Shown here in pieces: positions 32,803 to 43,320 of a stretch of DNA of 64,000 nucleotides. A program made the position numbers and the translations under genes. How positions within the stretch are numbered: the stretch's first letter is position 1; the number at the start of each line of letters is the position of its first letter. This DNA comes from Paragonimus westermani. Taxonomy: Eukaryota > Platyhelminthes > Trematoda > Plagiorchiida > Troglotrematidae. The notes under the pieces are model-generated. The model saw only the letters and a program-made list of their open reading frames with translations, did not search any database and was not told where the DNA came from. The stretch spans positions 34,169-98,168 of the forward strand of contig QNGE01000847.1 of the NCBI GenBank assembly GCA_008508345.1. The letters are read 5' to 3'.

Positions 32803-33090
32803 GTGCATTTAATGACGTGAGGGAGTGAAAACTGTAAGGAAGCTGTCTTGCTGATGACGCCTTACTCTCACTTGCAACTCGGTTGTTTGTTTGCAGAGTG
32901 TAGGCACTTTGATGTTGAATGTTTGAATATGGAGGTAGTTATTTTCAGTAGTTAGGTCCCTTCCCGTCCCCTCCTTTTTCGTTCTCTCTTTCTATATAGG
33001 GTTTGCTTTTTCTTCATGGTTGTGTGGCAGTTAAGCATTAGTGTGAACCACTGATGTATTGTTGTCTATGATGATGGTGGTGATTATTTC

Positions 33091-34594
33091 TAAAACTTCG
33101 TTTTTTAACTTCGTGGCCATTAAGCCTCAGCGTGAACCACCGATATTACTGGCAGTAATGTAATAGTAATGCATTCTCTGTTGTTGGCATGGGTTTCTAT
33201 GTTCACCATAGGGTATTGTGTTACTGCGACCTACTGGATATTGTCCCACCAAAATCTAGGGACACTTTACTGCGTTACCAACCTTGTTTGAGAGCTACCG
33301 GTTAAGCCGGCCACACGATATTCATATTTTAAAGGTGGCAGATTTTTTAACTTATCCTGTGTAGTTTGTGTGAATAACTGAGAAGGTACCCATTTCCGGA
33401 GCTGCGTCTGTTATTTCCCTGATTTCAAGTAAAGCTGTAACTGTGATATACCTGAGAAATTCCCAAGGGGATTAACTGGCCTGTTGTCAAAACTAAGGGT
33501 TTAACTTTCATCTACTCACGGCTACCTGAATTTCAAATATTAGAGCTGCCCAGGCGAGCTTTTTCCACTATAATTGTTTGTAGGTGGAGAGTGTTTGGTT
33601 TCACGGTTCAACTGGAATAAAATCGGAAGAGGGATGGACCATATACTATGATAGCCTGTGTATAATCTAGTCTATCAGGTCTGGTCTTGGTCTACGGATT
33701 ACTCTCACATTGGTTCCCCTTAGTGTTACCTACATTTTCTACCATTGATCGCATTCGTAGTAGATTTAGTAGTGGAGGACTGTTCGTGACGCTCAGAGTC
33801 CAAGTATCTAAGTTTTATCTAACAGGAGGGTGACCAATTTAGATTATTCTGTCGACAAGATATTGTCGTTTAACCACTTATAAGAGGCATGTACACTTTC
33901 CTACGAGAAATGTAAAGGGACGCCTCCAACGCTAAGCCCACACAAATCATACAATATGCACGTGCGCAGTCGTCCGTAAGACAAATCGTCTAAGCCGTAT
34001 AGCACAGATTAACCGGCTCTGACCTAACATGAGGAAGGTTGTTCACCAGCCGCATTTTTACTTACACACCCTCACTTCCTGTTACCGATCGTCAATGAAC
34101 ATCACTTGTTGTTTGACTGATGGGTTTTCACACGAACCCGCTGTATCCACTGTTGTTCCATCTGAATGCGCGCTGCATTCCGAGTATCGTGCATAGCTGG
34201 AAAAAAGATATGCAACACATTTAGTGCGAACTTGCCCTGCGAAGGACGGTTTTCTCTGTAAGATGATCCAAACTGTCATGTAAGACTTTTCTGGCCGGTC
34301 AGTTTGAAATGCATGGCTACTCTTCGCTGTGGATGTGCGGATCTTCAGCAAGTGCACTTCTAAAGTGCTTTAAGTCGTGAATGACAGTCTTTTCATATGA
34401 GCACTGAACTACTTTATCGTGGGTAAGTGTCCATGCCCACCCTTCGTTCAGTTGAGTACGTCGTGTTGTACTTTCCATTCCGCTCAGCTTTTTAGAATGG
34501 CGTTTGCAACTTCAAAAGCACAAAATGGTACTCCATATACACTGTTATCGTTATTCTGTTCATTGGGATGGGTTGTGACTGGTTACTGGGGCAT
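33091..34594. other. Non-coding region with a diverged tail repeat
   Basis: 33100-33150 (GTGGCCATTAAGCCTCAGCGTGAACCACCGA split over two blocks) is a diverged RTE tail. The remaining 1.4 kb shows no recognised gene; the minus ORF 34082-34357 has no motif. Confidence 0.4.
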
Positions 34595-34778
34595 TTGTTT
34601 GGTTTCAGGTTAAACATCACTGACGTCTGATCGCAGCCTACGAGTTCAGGGTGACCTTCCAGCTAGCCTCTTTCAAAAAGAAGCGCTAAATTCGAATTTC
34701 GCTCTTATTGGGGCTCGTCGGTGATGTATATCCTTGCTGAGGCCGGGATTAGAACTGCGGTCACGCTTTCACGAGTCT
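34595..34778 (-). mobile_element. tRNA-derived SINE, family S (inverted copy)
   Basis: On the minus strand it reads GAAAGCGTGACCGCAGTTCTAATCCCGG, where AGTTCTAATCC resembles a pol III B box, and continues into a body matching the plus-strand copy at 48715-48965 (GAGCGAAA, CTTCTTTTTGAAAGAGGCTAGC, GGCTGCGATC, GATGTTTAACCTG). Its upstream end is joined to an RTE-like tail. Confidence 0.6.
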
Positions 34779-34870
34779 TCATCATCATAGACAGCAATAC
34801 ATCAGTGGTTGACGCTGGTGCTTAGTTGTCATACAACCGTAAAGAAGAAAAAAAGCAAACCCTGTATAGG
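34779..34870 (-). mobile_element. RTE-like 3' tail, inverted
   Basis: Reverse complement of the 33000-33080 tail: CATCATCATAGACAGCAATA, CATCAGTGGTTGACGC, CTTAGTTGTCATACAACC and AAAAAGCAAACCCTGTATAG. It ends exactly where the inverted SINE begins. Confidence 0.75.
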
Positions 34871-35770
34871 AGGATGAAAGATAAAGAAGGGGACAAGAAG
34901 GGGCCTATCTATTAGAAAAAGCCACGTCTATATTCAAACGTTCAACATCAAGTTGTCTACACTTTACAAACGTACAACGAGCTGTGTGTGACCCATTTTG
35001 ACCACTGTGCCATTGACTCCGCATTAGACACAACCGGATTGTCATGCGAACGTTCAACCACCTCCGCTTTTGAGCAATGTTCGAGTTGACCGGTCGCCGC
35101 GGTAGGAGACACATCTACTGTCCGTTCACTCCAATCGACAACCCTGCAGTTAAGGCTCGTAAAGCTTGTTAAAATGCTTGATCTCATTAAATCTGCTAGG
35201 TGATATTTTAGGTCATTGATTGTTACAATCAGCCTTCTCGTGGATCTTTTTCGAATAGTCAACGTTGGAGAGTATTATGTTGCCGTGCGAAAATCTCAGC
35301 TCATATTTACGGGGGTATGGCATTCCATGCTGGTTTAAGTAGTGTTTGAAGCACAGTTTTGCTGTCACAAACTTGAATGAACATGTGCTTATATTGCACG
35401 ATTTTTGTTCATATAAATCCTACCCCTGAGGTTTGAAGGTAACACGATTTCTTTTGAGGTCAAGTATAGCATTTGAAAGACCGCATTTCTTTTCGGAGAC
35501 TTTGAAACATGACTCCAAACGTCGCAAATACAATCTTTAGGCGTCGGTATTAGCCCCTCGTCGGATCGCATTATCTATCTGCCCACTAAGAGAATACGGG
35601 ATATAATTTAGACAGTGAGATGTGAAGTCGTTTGCTCACCGAATTCATATATGATCTTTGGTTTATATATTTAGGTCATAAAACACTGACGTCAATCCAT
35701 CTTCTATCACCTGATGAACACCTTCAGCATCATTTCACAACGTTGAAACTTCCTGCGTCGGCCGTCGCGC
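34871..35770. other. Unassigned region
   Basis: Minus ORFs at 34905-35262 have no recognised motif. Nothing else identified. Confidence 0.3.
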
Positions 35771-35930
35771 AAAGTAAACCAGGTACTGTGTGCTGCGTCC
35801 AACAAAGCGGATTTTAGATGATACCCAACTGTGAAAAGTCAAGGCTTCGGTAGGATTCGAACCAGTGACAGATACAGCAAGCCTCAACGCGGCAACGGAT
35901 CTACCAGCTGAACTGCAGAGCTACACCAAG
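35771..35930 (-). mobile_element. tRNA-like SINE head with perfect B box
   Basis: On the minus strand a tRNA-like sequence runs from about 35925 (GTTCAGCTGGTAGATCC as A-box region) to the exact pol III B box GGTTCGAATCC at 35863-35853. The acceptor arms do not pair, so it is not a functional tRNA. It continues into a body (CTTGACTTTTCACAGTTGGG) whose relative occurs at 44059-44105. This is typical of a tRNA-derived SINE. Confidence 0.6.
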
Positions 35931-36269
35931 AGCTCGGAAACTTCATGTTCAGACCCTGTTACCCACTCGTCTCACAGTGGGAAAGAACTGGTCTTTCTAA
36001 CGCCGTCCTCTCGTACACTCCTTTATCGTTATTTTTGTCATTTAATAGCTTTTAAATCAGATGTAGCTGATCATAGTAGCGCTGTCCTTGTGAAGCTTCT
36101 CTCTTACAAAGTAGTCTGATGGTCTTGTTTCCGGCTGCTTATGGTTTGAATGGAGCTGCCTCCCACATTCAAATACAGAGAACCAGGTTTCTCTTGCCCG
36201 GATGCCTTATTCATGCGTGCATTTTGGAACAACACTAGTCAACTTATCAAGTAGATAATGTCCCCATTG

Positions 36270-36545
36270 TTTGGTTGATTTCGGTCGTGCATTTTGGGTG
36301 CTTCAGTGTGTACAGCCCTCAGTCAAGCTGGAGTTAGTCTGACCCTCAACAGAATGGCCCTATTGGCCGATTGGGTTCCGATTTGCAGTAAGCCGTGACG
36401 TCCGCATGATGAGCTCTGTATAACCAGCTTTCGACGCCGGCCTTTCAAAATCTTGTCATGCTTGATCATTCTCTCATTGTTTGCAGTGACATCGTTATCG
36501 AAGACCTCCTTTACGCGAAATTGGCTGTTTATCTTTTGTAAACAC
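36270..36545 (+). mobile_element. RTE-like endonuclease fragment
   Basis: Reads SQAGVSLTLNRMALLADWVP, equivalent to QTGVGIVL...ALIDWIPV in the main copy, followed by an Arg-rich stretch (SFRRRPFKILS) and a run with SKTSFT. Short, broken, and directly abutting an inverted C-terminal fragment. Confidence 0.6.
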
Positions 36546-36546
36546 A

Positions 36547-36900
36547 TCATTTTGGCATAGCCGTTTTGGCTGTAGATAGTACTGCTCGAGTGAGCAGTGA
36601 TAAATCTCGCTCAGGCCTTGAGTTTAAGCTTACATCGAGCTGGTCGTTTAAAGTAAACAAAAACAACGGAAGCTTGTGATGAAGCAGAGTTAACAGCCTT
36701 ATGGATACAAACTCGCCGGTGACTGTAACATTTTCATACTCAAGGTCCCGATATGGATGGTCGCGGACTCCCCAAAGTGGTAGGTGACATCCGTGAACCT
36801 TGGCTGGTGGAACGGTCAAAGTTTTCGTGGCTCGTGACCACCTCATATTCTGACTGCCTCGTGGTTTCTTTAAATTATCAGCAGCTGCACTGACCAATGC
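36547..36900 (-). mobile_element. RTE-like C-terminal fragment, inverted
   Basis: The minus frame from 36897 reads KKPRGSQNMRWSRATKTLTV and HLPLWGVRDHPYRDLEYENV, equivalent to VRGGQIMTWRREMKS and RLPGWGLCDSHIRWLETL in the main copy. It is close in wording (KTLTVPP) to the fragment at 28885, suggesting the same subfamily. Confidence 0.6.
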
Positions 36901-37284
36901 ACATTTTCAGTCATGGTTCTCGGACAATCCTGGGGGATTGATCCAGGTGTAAATTGATGTGCAATATTCCTGCTGTATTTCGAAGCGTAATTATTGCTTA
37001 CTTACTACGTTTTTGAACGTGGCCACTCGGAGTGGTGGACGTAAACCGTCTTCTGGTGCTCAACTGTCGATCTTTGTTCAGTCGAACACATCCACTCGTA
37101 CTGGTGAGTGAGCCACGATATGGTAAGGAAGGTGATGTTTGATAGCAGTGGCCATAATCAAACGCATTTATATGCCCAGTTCTCGTTGGTACAGAGACTG
37201 TGATGTTTAGGCGGTGCACTGCGTATTGTAACTAACCGTATGCTACTTTGAGGATTCCTTTGCCATGCAGCCGACTGCTTTATT
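36901..37284. other. Unassigned spacer
   Basis: No recognised motif. The 73-codon minus ORF at 36998-37219 is unassigned. Confidence 0.25.
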
Positions 37285-37463
37285 TTTCAAAGCCTGTGCG
37301 TGAAGATCTGGCGTAGGGAACTGAAGGTTATCAATCAGTCAATCACTGTGGGTCACGCTCTCAACTTGAGCGGAGGCTCGTATATCACATAACGTCTGTG
37401 GCAAGAGGCGCTAGGGGATGTGACAACTAAATGACTTCGGTGGAGTGAGTGTTACCGTAATAA
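37285..37463 (+). mobile_element. RTE-like 3' fragment interrupted by a solo LTR
   Basis: GATCTGGCGTAGGGAACTGAAG, split from ACTGTGGGTCACGCTC and GGTGGAGTGAGTGTTACCGT, aligns with 32623-32778 of the main RTE copy. The family A LTR begins at 37464, at the point corresponding to WRECCRC, so the LTR landed in this older RTE sequence or at its edge. Confidence 0.6.
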
Positions 37464-37986
37464 TGTGGTGGATTGTCAGGTCGGAGGTGCGAGTTTTCGA
37501 ACGCTCGGCCGAATACCTCAACGCGGGGGAGGTACGTTCAAAAGCCTGCCGCGATCGAATCAAGGACAACGTGCGCGACCGGATGAGTCATCGCTCGACT
37601 GGATCGGACCAACGGGCGAGACAGGGTAGGCGAAATACGACAGACGGCCAGATGGGAGGCGTGGTTTTTCCAACATTTAGAGGAACATCTCAACACGATT
37701 TTGGAATACGGTCAAGGCCAACATTGGGTGGATGGGGGACAGCACGAGCAGCCGGACGAGCCATCGCGCAACGAAATCGGACAAACCGACGAGGAATGGC
37801 AAGCGGAAAACCCTCCGGTAGAAGGCATTGGTCACACGTAAACCGGTTAGAAGTGCACACGACGCGTGAACGGAAACGGGGGGTGTTGTGGGTTGGAATT
37901 ATGACTCAAACGAGAGAGCGCGCGTTGCATGTGACTAGCGATTTGGACAATAAAGATTGTGCTTCATTGGACGCCTTCTCGCTACA
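37464..37986 (+). repeat. Solo LTR, family A (523 bp)
   Basis: Begins TGTGGTGGATTGTCAGG, ends TTCTCGCTACA, with AATAAA about 33 bases before the end. Flanks are ATAA (37460-37463) and ATAT (37987-37990), three of four matching. Contains an uninterrupted frame on the plus strand (37445-38044) also open in the copy at 45533; codons are Arg-rich and an antisense frame is also open, so coding is doubtful. Confidence 0.8.
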
Positions 37987-39089
37987 ATATAACTGTTTTG
38001 TTTTTGAAATAAGAATTCTGACTGGGACGACCCAGGTGGTCTGATTAACAGGTGCCACCTTGCACTTATTTGCAGTCGAATTTTTTTTTAATGATGCCGA
38101 TTGCATGGGTTTCGACATGACTACTTTTGTGAACGAAATCGGATTCCCTTCTCTTACCTCTGAACTAGGATTTTATGCTCCCTTTTGTTATGCCTATTTG
38201 ATAACTAAACGTCAGTGCCAAAAACCGAATATAGTCACAATTGATAGTGTTAGTTGCTGTAGATCATTTCGGATTATGAGTACCATACCCTTATATTCTG
38301 TAACTGAATTCGTTAGAGAAGATGGTGGGTAGCAGGACTCAGTGGCGTGGGTGATGTTTTCTTGCCAAACCGTAAGTGCAATCAAAAGGAACCTGTAAAT
38401 GCCATTAATGTGGTTGTTCAGTTTTATCTTTCCTCAATTATAACCCTTTTTCATGGCTTTAGGGTAGCTGAATATCGCACCGAAAACTGTGGACCTACCG
38501 TCTTTGTTGATAATGAGGCAACCGGGGCCTGAATCCTTAATTATGCGATTGTTAGTCAGAGTCTTTAGTCTGGATTATTTTCGAGCTCAGGCGTTACTGA
38601 GTTTTTTGTTTTTGATAGCACGTTTACGAACTGCAGACGGTTCGCTTGTTGACCTCACGAACTCACACTCTGCAATGCATTGTATCAGATCTCATCCACC
38701 TGTCTTTTACCTGTAAGGGTTTGTTTTAATTTCACTTGTTACAGCAAGGTGGTTGGGGATGTAGCTAAAATAATTTGAATACCCACTCGCTTTCGATCGT
38801 AGCTTTTACATGCGAATGGACTTTTCGGCCAACTCTCTTAGAAGGTTTAACCGAATGTGAAAACTGTAGCTCAATTGGAGTTTAATTTGATTGTTTACTT
38901 CACAAACTTGTGACAGTAGAGCATCAATATCAACTGCTGGCATTTTACTGTCAACGCTCATGGTCTTGCTTTTGCAAGTGGCGTTTTTCTGTTATAGTCT
39001 GTAATCGATCAGTCATTCACACAATGTTCGATTACATCGTGGCACACCGAGCGAGCTGCGCATAACGTTCGATCAATCAGTTGCATTCG
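37987..39089. other. Unassigned region
   Basis: Short ORFs (38060-38332, 38489-38716) show no recognised motif. No repeat identified. Confidence 0.3.
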
Positions 39090-39300
39090 GTCATACACTT
39101 CGGATTACTCTCCAAGATCAACAATCTGGTGCCTACTCCCCTCTGTCACATATCTAGGTATGCTCTCTTAGTTGGCTTATCTAATAATCCATCAGCCTCA
39201 GTTACCGTTATACTTTATGCCGGTGCCAACTGACCGAAACCATGCCGATTTTGTGCTGTCCGTTGTTGCAGTTACACATAGCCGAACTGACAGGTTGAAT
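39090..39300 (+). mobile_element. Possible RTE-like endonuclease fragment
   Basis: GGTCATACACTTCGGATTACTC resembles 30385-30410 when split around its middle, and CGATTTTGTGCTGTCCGTTG resembles 30501-30522 (RLCAVR). Too decayed for a frame; assignment is tentative. Confidence 0.35.
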
Positions 39301-39589
39301 CACCGTTATCTTAAACAATTTAAGAGAAATCGTGAAGGAATTAAAGCTAGTTCTGTCTTATAATCCAATGGTTACCCCCAGAAGTTTCATAGGCACAGTA
39401 GACCATAAAATACTACCCGAAGAGTTGGCCACTATAGGAGAAGAAAGTCTACGTAGAGCTGCCTTTTAAGAGTGATTACATCATGCATCGAACAACAGGG
39501 CGGTTGAGAAATTCACTTAAGTGAACGTTCACTTCAGGTGAACTCCGTGTAATCGCTCAGACTCAGAAGAAAAGATCAGTCTGTCGGTG

Positions 39590-39925
39590 CCACTTCACAT
39601 TGTATGTGACTGTGGAGAAAGTTACCTAGGTAGAATCGATAGATGCTTGGGCTCCAGAAGGAAAGAACATTTACCCAAACGGGTACAGAAGTCCGTGTGA
39701 CTGGGCAATGTTGGTGAAACGCGTGAACAACCAGTTTCCACGATCGCTGGACACGTCCTAGCCGCTGGCCACGCTATCGATCCATCTAGTATGTTCAGAA
39801 TCCTGTTACGTTATTCTCACCCAAGATTCTTCCGGTTTGTTGTAGCAGTCGCAAACAATCGACTCAAATCAATTCTCTGTGCTCAGAAACAGCTGTTCGT
39901 GAACTTGAATCTGCCCTGGACCTAA
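39590..39925 (+). pseudogene. Penelope-like element GIY-YIG endonuclease
   Basis: A single frame with one TGA (39698-39700). It reads VCDCGESYLGRIDRCLGSRR, KEHL, then GHVLAAGHAIDPSSMFRILL, FRFVVAVANNRL and QLFVNLNLPW before a natural TAA at 39923. These are the Cys-rich YIG motif, the EH catalytic box and the conserved C-terminal LPW of Penelope-like endonucleases. The reverse transcriptase expected upstream is absent or unreadable. One stop in an otherwise open frame suggests fairly recent decay. Confidence 0.8.
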
Positions 39926-42131
39926 TGACCTATCCTAACCCGCTTATTGATTACCCACCCCTCTAGTTGTTTCCAAAAAAGCTCATCCACGTTGTCGTAA
40001 GTCTAGTACTGATGAGCCAATACGGAATGTTTGTGTCTACCAATTTTCATGTTCGAACTGCTTTGTTCAAACTGCTCAAGGGAACCAATTGTTTCAGAAT
40101 TAAAACCTTTTTCTTAAAGTTGACAATAGTCTGAGTTTGAACTGATCGTTGATTGCTATCCCTTATCGTGTAGACTAAGGGTTCCGTCCTCGGTATTCAT
40201 TAAATTGATTGACACCTAATGGGCAGTCATTGTTTTCTTATCTTCTGGCCCCACGTTCCAACTGATTGCAGCATTGCCTCAGCCGATGATAATTTTCTAT
40301 CGAAAAGTTTGGAAATCCTGTGAACTAAACTCATCAGGGATCGTGGTCGACCTTGTATGGTAGAATAGAGTAGCGCAGTTCATTACTTGGTCTTTTTGCG
40401 TTCAACCCATGCTGAGAGCAAATTCTCGCCATGCTGTATGATCGTTTTTCCTTGTGGGTATCGACTTTCGGTGCAACGATCATCTGGCGTAGTGAATTCA
40501 TGTCGATCACGTTTGCGCTCATCTGTAGTCAAGCTTAAGACTGTTTCTCCGAAGTAAACCTGACGAGGAGTCGACAATTTTGTACGATGTATCCGGTGAC
40601 ATCTCGTTGCATCTTCACAAGCGCACACTGTGGTTAGATGTATCCCTATATCAAACTTCACCACTGGACGTAAACATAAAGTCGCACGTTGCAAACACGT
40701 GCAGAGTTATTCGATCACTATTTATATTTTTGTTGATTACACAAAAGATCCAAAGCATACGGATGACGTTCACTCGGTGGTGCACATTCAGAGCGTGTTG
40801 CAAAACCGACGAAGCTTGTCGTCGGTTTTATATTGATTGCGTAATTGGCGTGACATTGACCGTCCAGCGTTAAGCCTATTCGGTCATTAGATTGCATAGT
40901 TTTCTCACCGTTCCGTTGAAGTAGGTTGCCGAACACCCTCATCTGAATTTTGTGTATGCAGTCTATTTTGATGTGGAGTGACAATACATTCCTAATCGGA
41001 TGATATAGTTGCGGTGAGTGCGCTATAATGCGCAGCTCAGTCGTTTGGTAGACGTTATGCTGGCATCATCATCTTCGAAAGACAGCTGCTGGAAAAATTT
41101 CAGTTTATATACATTTGCCTGTCGTGCGAAAGCTTCTTGCCAAGCCTACCAGGGTGGTCGTTATGTTTGGAGTTGTTTACGAACAGCGTGTATTCTGATT
41201 GTAGACTATATTGAATACACGGTCCATGTGCTCTGTGATACATTGTTATTACGGCAGTCTACATCGAACCGGAACAAGACTGTTGAAATCCAGATACTGA
41301 CCGATGTACGTTGTCTTGCGGTAACTTAGTCTCGACGCTGTGACACTGTTTTGACGGGTGCGCTTCAAATCAAGTGACGCGTTACATTCATTTCTCTCAG
41401 GTTTGTAAGTGAACCTAGTTTGACCTGTTGTTCAGACTAGTGTGTTTGCCATGTTGCTCTTTGTGTGTGTGCGTGTGTGTTTGCTGTTTTGTTCTTTTAC
41501 CTATTGGCGGTTAGGTTCATTTTGCTACATAAACATTGTTATCTGCAGTAGATACTTGCAAATATACTGTGCAGTGTTACCAGATACATGATGCAAACAC
41601 GGCCTTGACTTCTCCCGTCAAGTGTATTCAGACTGCTAATGACAGTATGCAGCGTGCAAGCGTACACGCTTTGTTCCAGCTGCTCTCCATCTATTCATAT
41701 ATATGCGGTTAGAGTGGATATCAGATGTAGGTGTCACAACAGTTGGAAACTCTCAAAATAGTAAGATCTTGTGGTTTTTGTTCTGTAATTTAGTGGACCT
41801 CCACATCGTTTTTGGAGACTGCGCATCGAGATCGGGCACTGAATGTTGATAAACCAGTGCCCGTATACGCTGAAGTAGCTTTACATTCTGTTTGTTTACC
41901 AAGCTGTGGGTTTCTTTTCCTTAGGGTTGTATGGAAGTTGACCGTAATCATCAACCACAGATGTACCACCGTTTCTGTTAATGACAATAAACGCACTCAC
42001 AATGGCTAGTAGTATCCCCTACGGATTAGCCTGCCTCAGTGACCGTAGCCAAAGGGTGCCTTCGAACCGTTTGCGCTGCACTACTTGTGGTTTCACTCAC
42101 GCACTTATCCATTGCAAACCAGGAGAAATAA
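39926..42131. other. Unassigned region
   Basis: About 2.2 kb without a recognised domain. A short (GT)n-like run lies at 41460-41485. GCGCAGCTCAGTCGTTTGGT at 41030-41049 resembles a tRNA A-box region, but no B box follows. Confidence 0.35.
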
Positions 42132-42398
42132 TGTGACGGGTGATCAAATCGGAGGCACGATTATTCCAACACGGTGGAATATCTGAGCGCGGCGGTAAGA
42201 TATATCCTGAAGTCGACGGCGAATGGATTGCAGATAAAATGGGCGATCGTACGAGCCATACTCACAAACCAGGTGGAAATGTAAACGACGTGTGGATGGG
42301 CTGGAATTCCGGTTTACAATCCTGAGCACGCGCGTACCATGGGGACATGCTGAGTTGGACAATGAAGATCGTGTTTTATTGAACGTGGTTTTGCTCCA
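42132..42398 (+). repeat. Diverged, shorter solo LTR related to family A
   Basis: Starts TGTGACGGGTGATCAAATCG and ends TTTTGCTCCA. GGAGGCACGATTATTCCAAC and GGACAATGAAGATCGTGTTT correspond to family A's GGAGGTGCGAGTTTTCGAAC and GGACAATAAAGATTGTGCTT. The middle is about 255 bp shorter. Flanks ATAA and GTAA match in three of four bases. The poly(A) motif is altered to AATGAA. Confidence 0.65.
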
Positions 42399-42970
42399 GT
42401 AAGACAAGGAGGCATGTGGGTGAGGCCTCCGTGTCCAGGTGACTGATGCTAATATCTGCCTTCTGTCTGGCTACTTTTTTTGGCCTATATGATGTGGTTC
42501 GACCTGCAAGGACTGAATTCTTAGTCAGTAGAGCCTGCCTAACCAAGACAACACACAAGCCTGGCTACCGCGCCAAGTTAGCAGAAAAGATCAGGCCTTC
42601 GCCATACTATGCTGGTAACGCCCACTATTACACACAGCAAGTTAGGCGAACAAAATACCTCCATCGGCATTTCCTTTAACTTGTTCGTCTCTGCTGTCGT
42701 TAACAGCCGACTGCCCTATTTGTGGAGTGACTAATGCTGCTCGCCAACATGCGCCTGGAACTTTCAAAACTACGGTGTCAAGAAACGTAGTATGTTCACC
42801 GGTCACCCATATTGGATCAGCCATCTCTTCTTGCAACCAGGCGTTTATTATATTCAAATAGAGCAAATTTCGTCGCATCTCTACTGGTGTTTACTGCAGA
42901 CGAGTAAATATACAAAATTCTAAACCACAAAACAGTCACAAAAGATCAAAGTTCAAAGCCAATTCGGCCG
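42399..42970. other. Unassigned region
   Basis: The 78-codon minus ORF (42642-42878) contains LLYLNIINAWLQEEM and could be a remote part of the neighbouring minus-strand Penelope element, but no RT motif is clear. Confidence 0.25.
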
Positions 42971-43320
42971 CTACCAAGGGAGTACCAACGTTACAAACAG
43001 TTCTTTTTCTGCGCGCAAAATGGAGTGACGGCGTCTGATCGCAGTGGCCTCGGCATACCGCAACAAACGTTTGTTTCGACTCGAGAACAGAACACAAAAT
43101 GATCTTAGTGAGTCAATTACGTGTTGCGTCATCGAGTGATGCTTGTCGACTGATGTCGCTCGTTCCTTCCGGGTGTTTGCTATTAAGTTTCCCGTGTAGT
43201 TTGGCCATTTGTTGAACTCATTTCAGTAAGTGTTCGGCAACCGCAGCTTCAAGCTGGCGCTCAGTTTTGCCAACGTAGGACGCTCCGCACCTACACTTGT
43301 GTGATTTGGAGAACTGTAGC
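42971..43320 (-). pseudogene. Penelope-like element GIY-YIG endonuclease, second copy
   Basis: On the minus strand: FSKSHKCRCGASYVGKTERQ, LEAAVAEHLLK, then after frameshifts LLRYAEATAIRR and ELFVTLVLPW with a stop at 42971-42973. The same conserved points appear as in the plus-strand copy at 39590, but in a different subfamily (YVGKTER). No RT was recognised at higher coordinates. Confidence 0.75.

Larger units (their letters stand above)
30290..33090 (+). mobile_element. RTE-like non-LTR retrotransposon, best-preserved copy
   Basis: Order: apurinic endonuclease (30310-31015), linker and RT fingers (31015-31970), RT motif A (31990-32078), a deletion, then the C-terminal domain (32188-32802) and a 3' tail ending in (TGATGATGG)-type repeats at 33060-33085. 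RT motifs B and C (GVRQGC, YADD) are missing between 32145 and 32188, so it cannot reverse-transcribe. The microsatellite-like tail rather than poly(A) suits RTE elements. Related tails recur at 32079-32140, 33100-33150 and (-) 34779-34870. Confidence 0.85.

Noticed and set aside
35845..35925. Functional tRNA gene on the minus strand
   Set aside because: The B box is perfect but the acceptor and anticodon arms do not pair; better explained as a SINE head.
41026..41060. tRNA-like A box
   Set aside because: No B box at the proper distance, so no pol III unit can be supported.
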